A DNA stretch of 64,000 nucleotides from positions 372,001-436,000 of the forward strand of contig RQOL01000616.1 in assembly GCA_013076295.1 (NCBI GenBank), written 5' to 3'. The DNA is from Sanderia malayensis. Taxonomy: Eukaryota; Cnidaria; Scyphozoa; Semaeostomeae; Pelagiidae. Of this stretch, positions 1 to 12,091 are shown piece by piece (the stretch's first letter is position 1; every line of letters begins with the position of its first letter). The position numbers were made by a program, and so were the translations under genes. The notes beneath the pieces are model-generated. The model did not search any database, was not told where the DNA came from, and saw only the letters and a list, made by a program, of their open reading frames with translations.

Positions 1-74
1 AAGTCAAATGAAAATACAAATATTATCCTTAATTTATATTTATGTCTCATATATAGGAGAATTCAGAGATATAA

Positions 75-190
75 TCAGTAGGGGGCGAATTGGTAACGAG
101 ACGAGGGCGAATCAACCAGAGATGAGGCCGAATCGACCAGGGATTGGGGCGAATCGGTCAGGGGGCGAAATGGTCTGGGGCCGAATCGTC
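75..190. repeat. short minisatellite, about 20-bp unit
   Basis: About five to six diverged copies of a unit built on GGGGCGAATCGGTCAGG can be read in a row. The open frame that runs through it (8-259) is a by-product of the repeat and has no recognisable protein character. Confidence 0.75.
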
Positions 191-224
191 TCGAAATCAA
201 AGCTGAGAGTCACACGGGTTGGTT

Positions 225-835
225 TACGAGCTTGTTTACTGCATCTATTGCAGGAATAGCTTTGATTTTAGCTTTAATCTCATCTTTAATTCTTTCCCAA
301 TATCTCGCTTTACTTCAAAGCAAAAATGAGCGCTATAATGAATAAAATCCTGCTCTCCTAGTCGGTGGGTGCGAATGATGTCTGTCTCCTGAACTCCTTA
401 AAAAGACCTTGTTCTGTTTGATTGGTTTTGAAATACTATCAGCAACATTATGAAACGATACTTTTTCGCAACACTGAGTAATCGTACAATTGTCTCCGTT
501 ATGTATCTCTACGACATGTAAATAGTTTTATGATTTATTTGCTCCCGAGACGAGATACCCGTCATGTGTGTGCTCGCTCACAGCTCGCCATGTCGAATTT
601 CAATAGAAGGAAGCCTGCTTGACGTTGCAGACGCGACGTTTGATGACATCACAGTGATGTTCAGTTTTCGCACGAAAAAGGTCAAAATTGCCTACTTTGA
701 AGGTTAATAGCGAAAAAAGTATACATAATTTGCAAATTTTATTTGCGCCACGTTAATCAGTGCATTGAAATCTATAGATTTTTGAAATAAAAACACTATG
801 TAAAAATTCGTTGCATTAGCACTTTAACTGAATTG
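225..835. repeat. interspersed repeat R0, copy 1
   Basis: This stretch aligns by eye over its whole length with 24815-25350 in the same orientation. Shared landmarks are the segment around GTCTGTCTCCTGAACTCCTTA, the CTCATGTGTGT block and the GAAGCCTGCTTGACRTTG block. The last 75 bases also match 3483-3556. No coding capacity was recognised; a non-autonomous DNA transposon or a decayed retroelement are both possible. Confidence 0.65.
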
Positions 836-1059
836 TTCATAATAGTTGTTCTTTTTGTGGTTGAGTGAAAGACCCCCAACCTTTGTCGGCGTTTCACTCA
901 ACTCCTGCAACACCTATCGCCCAACCTCATGAGACCATTCAGCCAACAAGGTGATACCTATTATCTGAGTCATTTTAATTTCAGTTATAATTCTGAAAAA
1001 CAACAGAATGTTCCCTAGCAAGTATCTACAAAAATTGAAGCAATTTGTTCAAATTTTTA

Positions 1060-1870
1060 TCCACTCATTCCAATATAGTTTTCTATTCACTTTGGCGTTG
1101 GTTGCCCTAACACGGCAAAATCTTTTATTGATGAAAGATCCTTCTTTTAGAATAATTTCCTGAGCTCTGAATTTCATTGTTTCAAAAATATTATGAATTT
1201 CCATCTCTCTGATAAAGAGGATTTCATTGAAGTATTTTACAACTAAAGAGGATGTCACTTCCTTTGTTGAAAAAAACACTATTTGAAAGGAGCTAATGAC
1301 ATTCTTTTTTTCCTACCTTTGCAGGCTTATCCTTCAAGCTAATGCAATATAAAAAATTTGCAGACCTATGTATTGAGTAACCTTTTTCCAAAGGAAAAAT
1401 TCCTATTTAAGTGTAATTGATCAGTGAATTTCAGTGTGTTCAAAAACAAAGTGAGTTTCAGTGTTACCGATGGATTCCATTCAAGTATTCTGTGACTAAA
1501 TACTTGATAAGACGTGAAGATGTGACTTGCTTTTTTGGAACCCTATTTGAATGGAGCGAACGATGCTGTGTTTCTCCCACCTTTCCAAGCTTATCCTTTA
1601 AGCTAATGCAATTCAGAGGATTCCTCAATTTTTAGAGTCAGTAAGCCCCTTATAGGCGAATGATCCTTATTTTAGGGTAGTTTACTAAATGATGTGCAGT
1701 ATTGTCAAAAAGCAAATTGACTCACTGTCTCTGAGAAAGTGTTTCCACTCTAGTATTATACAACTGACCAACTATCTAATAATAAACATAGATGTAACTG
1801 GCTGGTGTCTGTGACTGGTTCTGATGGATTTTCTGATTGCTGTAGTTTTTCAGCTTATCCATTTATAAAA
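1060..1870. repeat. degenerate tandem repeat, about 280-bp unit
   Basis: Three diverged units can be recognised by a recurring block ending in a pyrimidine tract followed by AGCTTATCCTTYAAGCTAATG (near 1325, 1575 and, more weakly, 1845). Upstream of each is a related GATGTNACTTGCTTT segment. Open frames here are short and unrelated to known proteins. Confidence 0.5.
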
Positions 1871-3482
1871 ACACTAGTTACACATACTCAGAAAATATAT
1901 TTCTGCGCAAGGAGCTCAACAATCAGAAATTGTTGTATTATAATTGTTAGTAGTGTTCCCAGGACGGCATCCCATTTATTAATAATTGACCCCCTTCTCT
2001 AACAATTTTGAAGGTTAAACAATAGCTTCCCGCTTAGAGATAAAAACCATAAACAGCATTAGTAAACAACAAGCAATTGACTCAATCAAGTTCTCTGATT
2101 GACGGAGTGTGTTTTTCAATATTGATTTCGAGTAAAAAACTCAATGACAACACAGAAATTTACACATAATTTCAGTACCCAGTACACAATTTGCAGAATC
2201 ACTATCATCAGCGAACATATCTAACAACGGTAAATCAGCTTGGCAATGCAGTTTATACCGAATGAATCTCTCAACATACCATTCCATTCACCATTCAACA
2301 AACTGGCAACTAGTTAGAATTACCATGTGGCCAAATCAACTGTGCTGGGGTGTTCTTCTTATTTCAGAAAATATATAATAATTTGTATGCAAGCCAATCT
2401 ATAGTATATCACACTTACCTTCCATACTGTCTGTTGTTGGACCACCAGCTCAAATTTCAACACAGAGATTATAATATGTCATGACAACACGTCCGCCTCA
2501 GCTTCTCTTCTTCTGATCGCATGCCTTCTTATATTTTTGTCTTATTCCCTTAATTTTAGATGCTATTCTCTCTTCGGTCACCTCGTTCAAACTGGAGGAT
2601 ATTAGGAACCCTTCATTCGCATTGTCGTTTCTTTTGCTCACTGGGTAACGGTCAACGAAAATCTCTCTTATCTCTCTTATCGATTTTATCCCTTCCCAGT
2701 CCTTGCCTACGAAAGTACTCAATACAAAAACAGTTTGATTTCGCTATCAGTCCAACTAAAAGAATAATTTACTTTGGTTTTTTCCGCCATTGTTAATAAT
2801 CAGCCACGTTATTTCGAACTCTGACAATTTTTTGATGATGTGCAAAAATTTTTGGCGTCAACTATTTGACCCTCTCAAGAGCACGTGATGCTTAGCTGTC
2901 ATGTCGCATTTGTTGTAACAATAGGCATTGCTGAGGGCCTGTGGGGTGGCGTGGAGTGGAGCGTAGTCGTGTGAACAGAAAACGAAAGTGAATCGAATCG
3001 GGCATTGTGGGAATGCGGCCTTATACAGCCATATTTTGGTCACATGGAATTTATTTCATTAATTTCCACGTAATTGTGACAACAGTGTGACATTCACTTT
3101 ATAGGTGTTTTGTTTGCCACCTTTAGCTCCACACCTCATATCATCATCGTCTAAACAGATGCAAGTTTTTATTTTTGTGTTGAGGTATGGATCGTGAAAG
3201 AAATCTGAATTGCACATCGACAGACTGCTTGCCTCGGCAAATTTGACATATTTTCTCATTATATCACATGAAGTCATTTGAGTGCAACCAAATGGCAGTC
3301 GTATATAGCAATGTTGCATTCGTGTCACAATTGTGCATCAAGCTTGACAAACCCCGATTAACTTAATTCAATGTGCTGCACTGTGTTCACTTTATACGGC
3401 TGTGTTTTTGTCACACTGAATTCTGATCCTTCTTCGATTAAATTGGAAATTACCAAAATACGTTCTTAAGAAATAAACCTAA
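1871..3482. other. non-coding stretch, nothing recognised
   Basis: No exon with good splice sites, RNA gene or transposase motif was found. Short open frames on both strands (for example 2498-2722 minus, 3059-3328 minus) show no domain and no conservation within the window. Confidence 0.5.
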
Positions 3483-3556
3483 TAAGTGTATTGAAATCTA
3501 TAGATGTTTCAAATATATACACTATGTAACATTTTGTTCCATTAGGACTTTATATA
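3483..3556. repeat. terminal fragment of interspersed repeat R0
   Basis: It matches bases 760-833 of R0 copy 1 (block around ATTGAAATCTATAGATKTTT followed by ACACTATGTAA and ending in a GCATTAGCACTTTA-like segment). It therefore marks a third, mostly deleted copy. Confidence 0.5.
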
Positions 3557-4413
3557 ACAATAAGCATGGAGTCTCGACCTAACAGTTATTACCATTTACT
3601 ACCCAGGGGTTGTGACAATAGCAAAATGTGTGTTTATAATTTTTTTATTTATATATGGTATGGGATCAGTTGGCGAACATTTTTTGATATAATTCATTTC
3701 TTTCATTCCATAGGACATAACCCTGGTCAGTCAGGACAGGTGAGTGAAATGCTTCCAATTTACTAGCAATTTCAATATTGTTTTTTTTTTTCACTACTGA
3801 CCAAAGGTTGATACAATGGTGTGTCTCTTAGAGTGCAAGTGGAAAGGATTCAAAGGTGTTGAAAAGAACAGAAAATGATTTATTTCTACATTTTCCATCC
3901 ATCGAAAGACGGGCTTTGCATGAAGTATTCCTTGCCATGAAGTAAGCACTTTTTTATTTATACTGAATAGATACAAAAGATGGGTTGTACTTAAAGGCCC
4001 ACTGAACTCAAAAATCAGTTTTCCACGTTCCACAAAAAATTAAATTTCAATCTTTACTGACCGCTGCCTACTTTGTTTATATTCGATCACAATAAGTATA
4101 CTAAAATTGGCTTTGAAATGAGGCACTGACTGTGATATGGTAGGATGTCATAACCATGACACAGATTGACTTTTATAATGGGAGGGGGAAGTTTTGGTGG
4201 GTCGAGGAAGTTTTCAATTATGCGCTGTGGGTAACTCCAAACTGTGTTAAAGTATCATTTCCCAAGGTACAAACCTATAGCTTTCTGCATGCCTTGTCAG
4301 CTATTAACCAAAAAAATTGAACTTACTGTAACACTATAGCAGCGTTTTGAAAAAGATTACTAACTGCGTGGTCAGTCAAATGATATCTTATTCGACATGG
4401 TCTTATTTCCAAG

Positions 4414-4515
4414 CAGCAGGAAGAAATCATGGATCGATGGAGGAGCTGTGTTAGTGACAATGAAAGCCAACACCAACACTCTTGTCCGTGTTGTGTTGTT
4501 GGAGGACTATGCTAA
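4414..4515 (+). CDS. candidate upstream exon of the Smr-domain gene (weak)
   Basis: A pyrimidine-rich acceptor (TTATTTCCAAG) precedes an open stretch that ends at a good donor, GCTAA|GTAAGC. The frame through it is open and leaves two bases, which is the phase the exon at 15822 requires. The peptide includes SWIDGGAVLVTMKANTN and has no recognised domain. The 11-kb distance and the lack of homology make this only a candidate; it could be a chance open segment. Confidence 0.2.
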   Translation, partial: QQEEIMDRWRSCVSDNESQHQHSCPCCVVGGLC

Positions 4516-5192
4516 GTAAGCTGTTACAGCATTTATTTAATCAATGGGTTTTTAGGTAGCGGTTTTTAAAACAAACTGAAATGAAATAAAGCAAATAAAG
4601 AGAGCTGAATGCTTGCGTTTTGTTCACAACCATAGGCGAGACAGATATGAAGGTTCAAAGCTACGGAAACCCCAGTTTCGTTTTTTGTCCCTTTGGAACC
4701 ATTGTGTATTAACAGAAAACGTGCAACACCTCTGAGTATTATAACAAATTTTTATGGAGAATATTGCAATTAGTTCTATTTCATTTCTTCGAATTCTGTC
4801 CCAATGAAGACACAGTAGCAACTAGGCTTTCCAACCACATGTCATGTAAAAGTAATTCATTTCGATATGGTTGAATGGCCAATAATTTAGCAGCAACCGA
4901 TATATGTAAAAAGCCATCTCTGAGCGTTATTAAACCATTTTGATTCTGAAAACATATCCTCATTTTCTTGCAACATCATACCCCACCCAGTCAAGTATAA
5001 TATATGAGTGTTTCAATTTTGAGACTGATAATCCCTTTTGTTTGCTTCCGCTCTTCGCCACAACCAACCTCCCTCCCGCAGTTTGACTTCACGACCAAAC
5101 CTGCCCCAATTCAGACCCGAATAACAAGGGTGAATAATGTTTTGACCAATCAGTGCTTTGATTTGAAATAGGCCATCTAACAATCAGAGGGC
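4516..5192. other. non-coding stretch, nothing recognised
   Basis: AT-rich sequence without repeats shared elsewhere in the window that I could detect. The open frames at 4624-4821 and 4781-4963 (minus) overlap each other and have no domain signal. Confidence 0.45.
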
Positions 5193-5196
5193 TTAA

Positions 5197-6768
5197 ACCC
5201 TCTCATGCCCAGCGTCCCAGTAAGGTCCCAGATGAAAAAAATTTGCGAAAAAATAAATTTGTTTAGAATTCGTTAAAAAATTGCACAAAGGACAATGTTT
5301 ATGTGTAGAACTCGAAAATCAAGTTTGTTTTTGAAAATTCTGAAGGTAAGGGGGTCAAAATTCGAGGTAAAGAAACGCAATTTTATAGCTAAACAAAGAG
5401 ATTTCAGGCTCGTGAAAGGCAAATTCAAGTTCGAAAATAGAATTGATTTAGATTTCCGTGTTCGATGAAGTCCGCGCGATGCAGGAGCAAAGCTGAGAAT
5501 TAGTCATGAGTCATGCTACAATTGAAGGCTTGTCGGAGTATTTATGTAAGCTTTCTACTATAATTAACATAACATGTTCCAAATCAATTATTAGGAATTT
5601 ATGTAGAATTTCAAGGCAGGATTTTAACAAAAACACGATAGGATTTTCACGCATCAAAACTTTGATAGAGTTGTTTGAAGTAAAGAAGCCTGGGTAAAAA
5701 TTGGCGTGAAAGTCAATTAGAATGGGCCAGTTAGCCAGTTAGAATGGGCTGGACGGTTTGTAAAGTAAGCGATAAAGGCAAATTTGGTGGGAATATCGCA
5801 TGACCAATGGCAAACATGCAGTGCTGCATTACCCTACCGGTAAACTTAGCACAAAAAAGCGTTCGCTGGAAGCAACACGTCAACAAGAAAGGGCTACATG
5901 ATATTAATTCCAGCAGTATCGTCCAGTTTCTGCTGAACACAATGGAAGAGGTTCGCCAGGGCTAGAACATTTGCCACACATAAAAGAGGTTTTCTTGTGT
6001 CAAATTCGGCATTTCAACCGGCACTCTTTGCTGCTGGACTCCGAAGAAGTAATTCTCTTGCTATCGTGTCGGCCCTTTCTTGTTGACGTGTTGCTTCCAG
6101 CGAACGCTTTTTTGTGCTAAGTTTACCGGTAGGGTAATGCAGCACTGCATGTTTGCCATTGGTCATGCGATATTCCCACCAAATTTGCCTTTATCGCTTA
6201 CTTTACAAACCGTCCAGCCCATTCTAACTGGCTAACTGGCCCATTCTAATTGACTTTCACGCCAATTTTTACCCAGGCTTCCTTACTTCAAACAACTCTA
6301 TCAAAGTTTTGATGCGTGAAAATCCTATCGTGTTTTTGTTAAAATCCTGCCTTGAAATTCTACATAAATTCCTAATAATTGATTTGGAACATGTTATGTT
6401 AATTATAGTAGAAAGCTTACATAAATACTCCGACAAGCCTTCAATTGTAGCATGACTCATGACTAATTCTCAGCTTTGCTCCTGCATCGCGCGGACTTCA
6501 TCGAACACGGAAATCTAAATCAATTCTATTTTCGAACTTGAATTTGCCTTTCACGAGCCTGAAATCTCTTTGTTTAGCTATAAAATTGCGTTTCTTTACC
6601 TCGAATTTTGGCCCCCTTACCTTCAGAATTTTCAAAAACAAACTTGATTTTCGAGTTCTACACATAAACATTGTCCTTTGTGCAATTTTTTAACGAATTC
6701 TAAACAAATTTATTTTTTCGCAAATTTTTTTCGTCTGGGACCTTACTGGGACGCTGGGCATGAGAGGG
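5197..6768. mobile_element. piggyBac-type TTAA hairpin element
   Basis: The two ends are inverted repeats of about 700 bases (roughly 5197-5895 and 6070-6768), nearly identical, separated by a spacer of about 175 bases. TTAA lies immediately outside both ends (5193-5196 and 6769-6772) and the termini read ACCCTCTCATGCCCAGCG, fitting the TTAA target duplication and CCC-starting ends known for piggyBac elements. No transposase domain is present. The 63-residue frame in each arm (5506-5697 plus, 6269-6460 minus) is the same sequence read from the mirror arm, so its duplication is structural and says nothing about coding. Best read as a non-autonomous foldback or inverted dimer. Confidence 0.75.
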
Positions 6769-7489
6769 TTAAAAGATAATAAAATTGTCAGACAAAGCAA
6801 GGAATGGTGGCCATTGAGCACATGAGGCGTGAGAAAATGCCGCTGCAGTTCCAGCTCCTTGCACTTGGAGTTTTGTAATAACAAATCAAACCAACGAATT
6901 TTTCAAAGATTTCAAAGTTCCTCCTTGAGTTTTTCGAATCGTTATTCCAGAATTATACCATTTGCATTTTTGAAATTCACCATGAAATTGTAGTTATGAC
7001 CAACTAAAGTTGGCCTAAGTTCCCTGGCTTCTGGTTGTTTGCAAAACAGTTCAAATTCAACAAAACCGAAGGTAAAAATCGCAAATTAAACAAATACCCT
7101 GTAGTTTAGTTGGCTCCTTTCCATCCATGTTTATCATTCTACACCACACAACATATTAGATTCTTTATCAAGATCCATTGCAATTTAATTCCTTATTTTT
7201 GTGGCAAAACCCGAAGAATGTCCAGCACATCTAGCTTTTGAAGCAATAACAAACAACCACCTATTCGAACTGCATGCAACAATGTGTGCCAGACGCTGTG
7301 GGCTGTTGTATCGAAAGACCATGTTTCCCATCAGTTTTGTTTGCTTTTTTTCCAAGAATCATCTGATATTTTTAAGTGAATGTTTGAAGAAGCATTAAAA
7401 AACACTTGTAGAAGCCAGTTGATTGATGGTTGCGCATGTAATTACACAAATTTCACCTTGGCTTTAAGCAGAGGAATCAGCATATAAAA

Positions 7490-8330
7490 CTAGGTCTCTG
7501 ATTTTTTGCATTTCTTTTTTATTCTCCTATGCCTTCCCTTCACATTGTTATTTGTATGAATTGGCTTTTGGAAGACTGGCCATGCTACTAGTGACCATAC
7601 ATTCCAACCAATCCAATTTCCTGAAATGCATTAAATTAACAGCTGCATTTCTTCTGTGACTTGCAGTGAAAGGCTCTGGACGTTCCTCCACATAGTATTT
7701 GTCCAATCAAATCAGTAAGCTTCATTTTTAACTTTCAAAACCTTTTGGCATTCATTTCTTTCAATTTCCTCAAAGTCAAGATGACTTTTGCATCCTCATC
7801 TTCTGAATGGAGCAATTGGAAAATTGCTTCAAGTGCCTTTATGTTGTCCTTTGCTTTTCTTTGCGTCATCACCACAAAGACAAGCAAAGTCTACTTTAAA
7901 TTGCCATCATCACCCTTCAGAAAAGCATATATTGCAAACATTTGTGTCAATGGCTCTTTCACAATCTTCAATGTACCATCCAGATACAGTATCCTCACTC
8001 TTTATAGTAAGGCCAGTCACTGAAATACGAAACGCCTGGCTTCTTTACTTCAGTGAAGACTTTGGTCATTCTATCTCTGCTGGAATGCCTAGGATGAACA
8101 TGTGGATCCGGTGCTATTTTCAACCAATTTTCATTTTGTTGAATGGTAGCCCTGCAAAACCTATTATCGTCCCCCTTTGCAGGACACACAGGGAGATAGA
8201 ATTACCATGTGGCCCTGTGATTTGGAGAATGTATGTGTAGCCATCACTGTCCACCAGTTTTGGTTTTCCACATTTTGATCCATCAGCCACAACTTCAGCT
8301 TCTAAGAATTGATTTGATCTCTTCTTTTTT
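7490..8330 (-). pseudogene. FLYWCH-type MULE transposase remnant
   Basis: Read on the minus strand through several frames, the order of motifs is that of FLYWCH zinc-finger MULE-type transposases. A KLVDSDGYTYIL start and a cysteine/RATIQQNENW segment form the FLYWCH finger (about 8290-8090). A LYLDGTLKIVKEPLTQMF segment follows, the first catalytic-Asp region (about 7980), then GDDGNLK and LLHSEDEDAKVILTL (about 7920-7770). Near 7560-7510 is WPVFQKPIHTNNNVKGRH, the conserved TNN-x-E/K-G-xH region downstream of the catalytic core. At least three frameshifts and several stops interrupt it. It is a dead copy; element ends were not found. It is relevant because a long-TIR element with MULE-sized target duplication lies at 33807-41839. 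Confidence 0.7.
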
Positions 8331-9212
8331 TCGGTCAGTTTACCTGTATTTCAATTTTGTCTAAGGGGTCATCTTCCATCGGCTCCTTCTTCAATGGTAC
8401 TGGAACTATAAATGGTGTTCTCACACACAACGAAACATCATAAGCTTTTGTTCACCGTACTGCCACCTGAATAGAACAAAGAGTATTCAGCTTAGTCTGA
8501 TAGAAGGTAACATAAAATGAACTTATGTGTTTTACAACTTGTCAAGGCTGTACCTAATTTTTGCATGTGACACGAAGAAAAGCAATACTTTCAACTTTTT
8601 GGATACGTTCGCTGCTGATGATAGTTGCCTGGCAAATTGGGTACCGGGTGCTGAAATTATCGGTACACCTCTGTGCTCTTATTGAAACCCACATTCCACC
8701 AATCAGAGCTTGAGTTGTTCAATTGTTTGAGCCATAGAACCTGCGATAATGTTTTTGTATGATGAATATGTTTGTTTGATGTTGTTTGATGAATCCAAAG
8801 TAATGATTCTGTGCTACTATCTTTGTGCTTTTAGAAGAACGCAAATAATCACTAAAGTCACCAGAAAGCATCACAAAGCTAAATGTTTTCATTGTACACC
8901 TGTAATAAAGTATGATTTTTACAATTTTTTGAATTCTGATCAATGCAAAGGTGACAACTCTGGGATGCTATGGGCGTTTTAGCTTTCCTAGACAATCAGA
9001 TTATTGATAGTGTTGATTTTGGCAATGAGGCTCATTAAGACCTTTTTTCATTGGTCTGATCTTGTTTTTGGTAGAGTGAATAAAAAAAATACTATTTGAT
9101 TCAAAAATACCCCAATTTCTTTATTATAATACTTTAGAAATCCAAATTAGCTTGTTTCATGATTGTTCATGATTTTATATTACATTATCTGCCATTAGAA
9201 TGATCTAATATA

Positions 9213-10096
9213 CAGGGTGTGCGGAAAATAAGTACCTCTCTGAACAAAATATTTTTTACAAGTGGCATTTTATGAACAATTTTTTGCAAATTTCTGCCAT
9301 ATAATATTCAACTCAAAATACTTGTGGAAAAGTAATTTGTATTTATGTTTTGTCATTTTGGAGCTATTGAAATTTCAAAATTTTTAGTGGTGAAACATGC
9401 TGTTATGGCATTCATTATCTGACAATTCACCAAGTCGGAAGAGCAATACATCTGTGTTGTCATCTTCAAATTGTTCAGAAGAAAGCAATACGCGAAAAAT
9501 ATCACAAGAGAATAAAGATTTCATGCAGAATTGAAAATTGCTGAAAAAGAAAGAGAATAATCTCTGAATTTCCCAAGAAAACTTTTTTATTGGCCTAAGA
9601 ACAACATGCACACTGCTGTGTCATTGCGTTATGCTATTGAACGGACACGAAGTTTGTTGTCACAATAAAAAACGATGAAAATAATTAATATTCGGTCAGA
9701 AAGACTGCAAAAATTTTTTCCACAGGGAGGAGGACACTTTGGACACCTTCTTCATTTATTGTTTTGTTTTTGTTATTTCTAACTTTCCTTGTTTTGTTTC
9801 TTAACTTTTTCAATTTGCAGACACAAAATGTCATAAAAGTGGTCATAAATGTCATAAATTTCAATATTGTTACACATATTGTGTAACAATATTTTGTATT
9901 TAGCTGTTTTTTCATTTTTGGGAAATTGTTTTTTTAAATTTACCGAACTCCTTATTTGCATGGAATAGTATTTATACACAAGATATCTTTGGAGCTGGAT
10001 ATTGTACGGTGGAGTTTCCCGAAATGTTTTGAGTAAGATGCATTTTCTACAAATTTGTATGCTAGGGGTGTTACTTTGTTGGCCTACTCTGTATAT
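9213..10096. mobile_element. possible mariner/Tc1-type MITE
   Basis: The left end reads TA-CAGGGTGTGCGGAAAATAAG and the reverse complement of the right end reads TA-CAGAGTAGGCCAACAAAG. The CAGGGTG start and TA flanks fit mariner-like elements, but the terminal match is imperfect. Inside are only short low-complexity frames rich in Phe, Asn and Lys. Treat as tentative. Confidence 0.4.
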
Positions 10097-10104
10097 ATCT
10101 TGTT

Positions 10105-10624
10105 TACAAACCGTCTAATGTTACTATTCTACGTGGTCAACTGACAAGGGCTTGAAACCCTGCCTAAAACAATAGATTCGAGCCAAAACAATAGGTTGAA
10201 CGACCCAAAACAATGGCCCGAAAAAGGGAACTGTGTAATCAAAATGGATTTTTCAATGGGGTTGCACAAGGTTGAGACTTACATGGAAAGGCTCCGTTTC
10301 TGGAGTAGGCAAAAGTTATCGATTTTTGGAAGCCTATTTTAAAAGAATTTATTCCATTAATTGTTCTGGTAATTGTGCTTTCACAAAAAAACGATAGTTT
10401 ACGCTGGCAAATTCGCGTCCCCAACTCCATTTTCAAGCAAAGTATTCGCTCATCACATGACCAGTCTCGCCTTTTGCTGCAATTTGATTGGCTCTTTCCC
10501 AACTTCACGTAAACAGTGATGCCCTTGTTGTTATTATGCAAATTTGCTCTCCGCAGGCAGCAGGTACTTTCAGAGAAGAGGGGAGTTTCGGTTTTGTACA
10601 CAAAAAGATGAGGCGCCTTTCAAA
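10105..10624. repeat. interspersed repeat R1, copy i, left half
   Basis: It aligns with 21795-22285 and 29695-30240: the run AAAACAATGG/ATTC, then a GGTTATCTATTTTTGG-like block, a GCRAATTCGCRTCNCNAACTCC block and the CAAATTTGCYCTCYG block occur in the same order. The Harbinger element that follows cuts it; the remainder is at 14363-15230. Non-coding; superfamily unknown. Confidence 0.65.
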
Positions 10625-10989
10625 GGGCCAGGGCGCACTATCATCTGGATTAACTTTGCTAAACCCGATATTCCCACACTAATTAAATGTTGTTTTTCAT
10701 GTTCTACAAACGTGATCCAATTATCGCTTGGAGGATAACATTCCAGGGTATGTTAATTATCAGCAGCTCTTCATCGAGCTGTCAATGCGTAAATATAGTG
10801 CAGCAATGAAGTGTGGCGATGGCATTTTTCTCTTTTTATTTCTTGAACTTGATCACGCTTGCATCTATTTTCAACCGGCTTGATTTTACAATGAATCTGC
10901 ATAATTTTTTCGATTATTCTGCAAATGCGATGGCAATGAGTCCATTTACTTGATATCAGCCACAAGGACATGTTCCAGATACAAATTCG

Positions 10990-11270
10990 GTTAATACAAA
11001 TTTTCAAACACCACGCATTAATCAAGAATTCCAGTCTGTATCAGCAGAACCGCATCAAACAGCAAGCCAAACAACAACAAAAGCCAAAAAGACTAAAAAG
11101 CCAAGAACAGAGTGGACTGAAGAACAAAGCGGTTATCTGTTACAACTTTGGGCTGACCACAAAGATTACATTGATAGTGCGCATTCGCGGAAGGCTTGGA
11201 AACGATTAAGAGAGAAGTTTGTGAAAAGGTTTACGGTGATACGGACGACGGAGCAAATTTAACAAAAGGT
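10990..11270 (+). pseudogene. Harbinger Myb/SANT-like protein, exon 1 region
   Basis: The frame containing RTEWTEEQSGYLLQLWADHK is a Myb/SANT-like DNA-binding domain, preceded by a basic Gln/Lys-rich stretch. After RKAWKR the frame shifts by one base and continues as TIKREVCEKVYGDTDD, the end of the helix-turn-helix region, up to a plausible donor AAAAG|GTATTG near 11270. In Harbinger elements this protein helps carry the transposase to the nucleus and to the ends. The start codon is not clear. Confidence 0.6.
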
Positions 11271-11335
11271 ATTGATTTCTTGTTGTGGACTGATTAATAG
11301 GCATTATAAAACAAGAGTCATAAAGAATGTTAATA

Positions 11336-12048
11336 CAGTGGAATCCTGCTATAACCAACCTCGCTTATAACGTACTTCCCGCTATTACGAACTAAAACTC
11401 CGGTCCCTTGGATTCTGGGAAGTAAATCCTACTGTAAATGCTCTCTGTATAACCCTGGATATAACGAACTGTCGTTATTACGAACCAAGCTTTCGATCTC
11501 CTGACCACAAATACCCTCGATATAAAGAATTTTTGAGAAAACCTATCGCCAAGGGTGAAGTTTTTCAAACTCAAGGGGGAACTTTTTCAAATTCTGGATG
11601 GACTTCAAACACCGAGCCTTTGTTGTGCGGAAAATGGGGAGCGAAATGCGAAGGAGATCAATTCCCTCTCAAAATTACATGACGTAGCAATGAGAAACAA
11701 AAAGGAACAAAAACACAACACTGATTTTTTTGTTTAACAAAATTGACAGCAAGTGGTAATATCGACTTTGCTTTGTGATGTTTCATTGTTAAACACGCTT
11801 GAGCATTTTTTTCTTTTGCAATCTATCAGAGCATGTATCAGAGCACTAACTGTTGTCATCTGTAAATTTTTTTTGGAACAATATAGTGTGCCATTTAAGC
11901 GCGAATACTTGAGGGAGGGCCAAGAGACATTCTGGCCCATTTGTGTTTGGAATTCTTCATAAAAAAGTTCCTTTCTGTACAGCGAACTCCCTCTATTGCG
12001 AACTATTTTCTCGGTCCCTACAGCGTTCGTTATAGCGGGATTCCACTG
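11336..12048 (+). mobile_element. pogo/Tigger-like element remnant inside the Harbinger intron
   Basis: The ends are inverted repeats starting CAGTGGAATCCTGCTATAAC (left) and CAGTGGAATCCCGCTATAAC (right, reverse complement), with TA flanking both sides (11334-11335, 12049-12050). CAGTGGAA...TATAACGAA ends and TA duplication are the pogo/Tigger pattern. On the plus strand 11555-11737 encodes a short C-terminal remnant ending in NTDFFV, reminiscent of the T-x-TDFF tails of Tigger transposases. The DDE core is missing, so it is an internally deleted copy. Confidence 0.75.
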
Positions 12049-12091
12049 TATAGCTCAATAATGAAATGAGTCATGCATTCATTTTTAGGTA

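Noticed and set aside
8..259. 83-codon frame at the window start
   Set aside because: It spans a 20-base minisatellite and gives an Arg/Gly/Asn-periodic peptide without a domain.
3713..3739. 26-27 base micro-exon between CCATAG and GTGAGTG
   Set aside because: Splice sites look good but the segment is too short and isolated to assign to any gene.
5506..5697. Identical 63-residue frames at 5506-5697 and 6269-6460 as a conserved gene
   Set aside because: Identity is explained by the inverted arms of the hairpin; no domain is recognisable.
7745..8240. Two overlapping plus-strand frames of 92 and 150 codons
   Set aside because: The coding signal here is on the minus strand (FLYWCH/MULE remnant); these are shadows.
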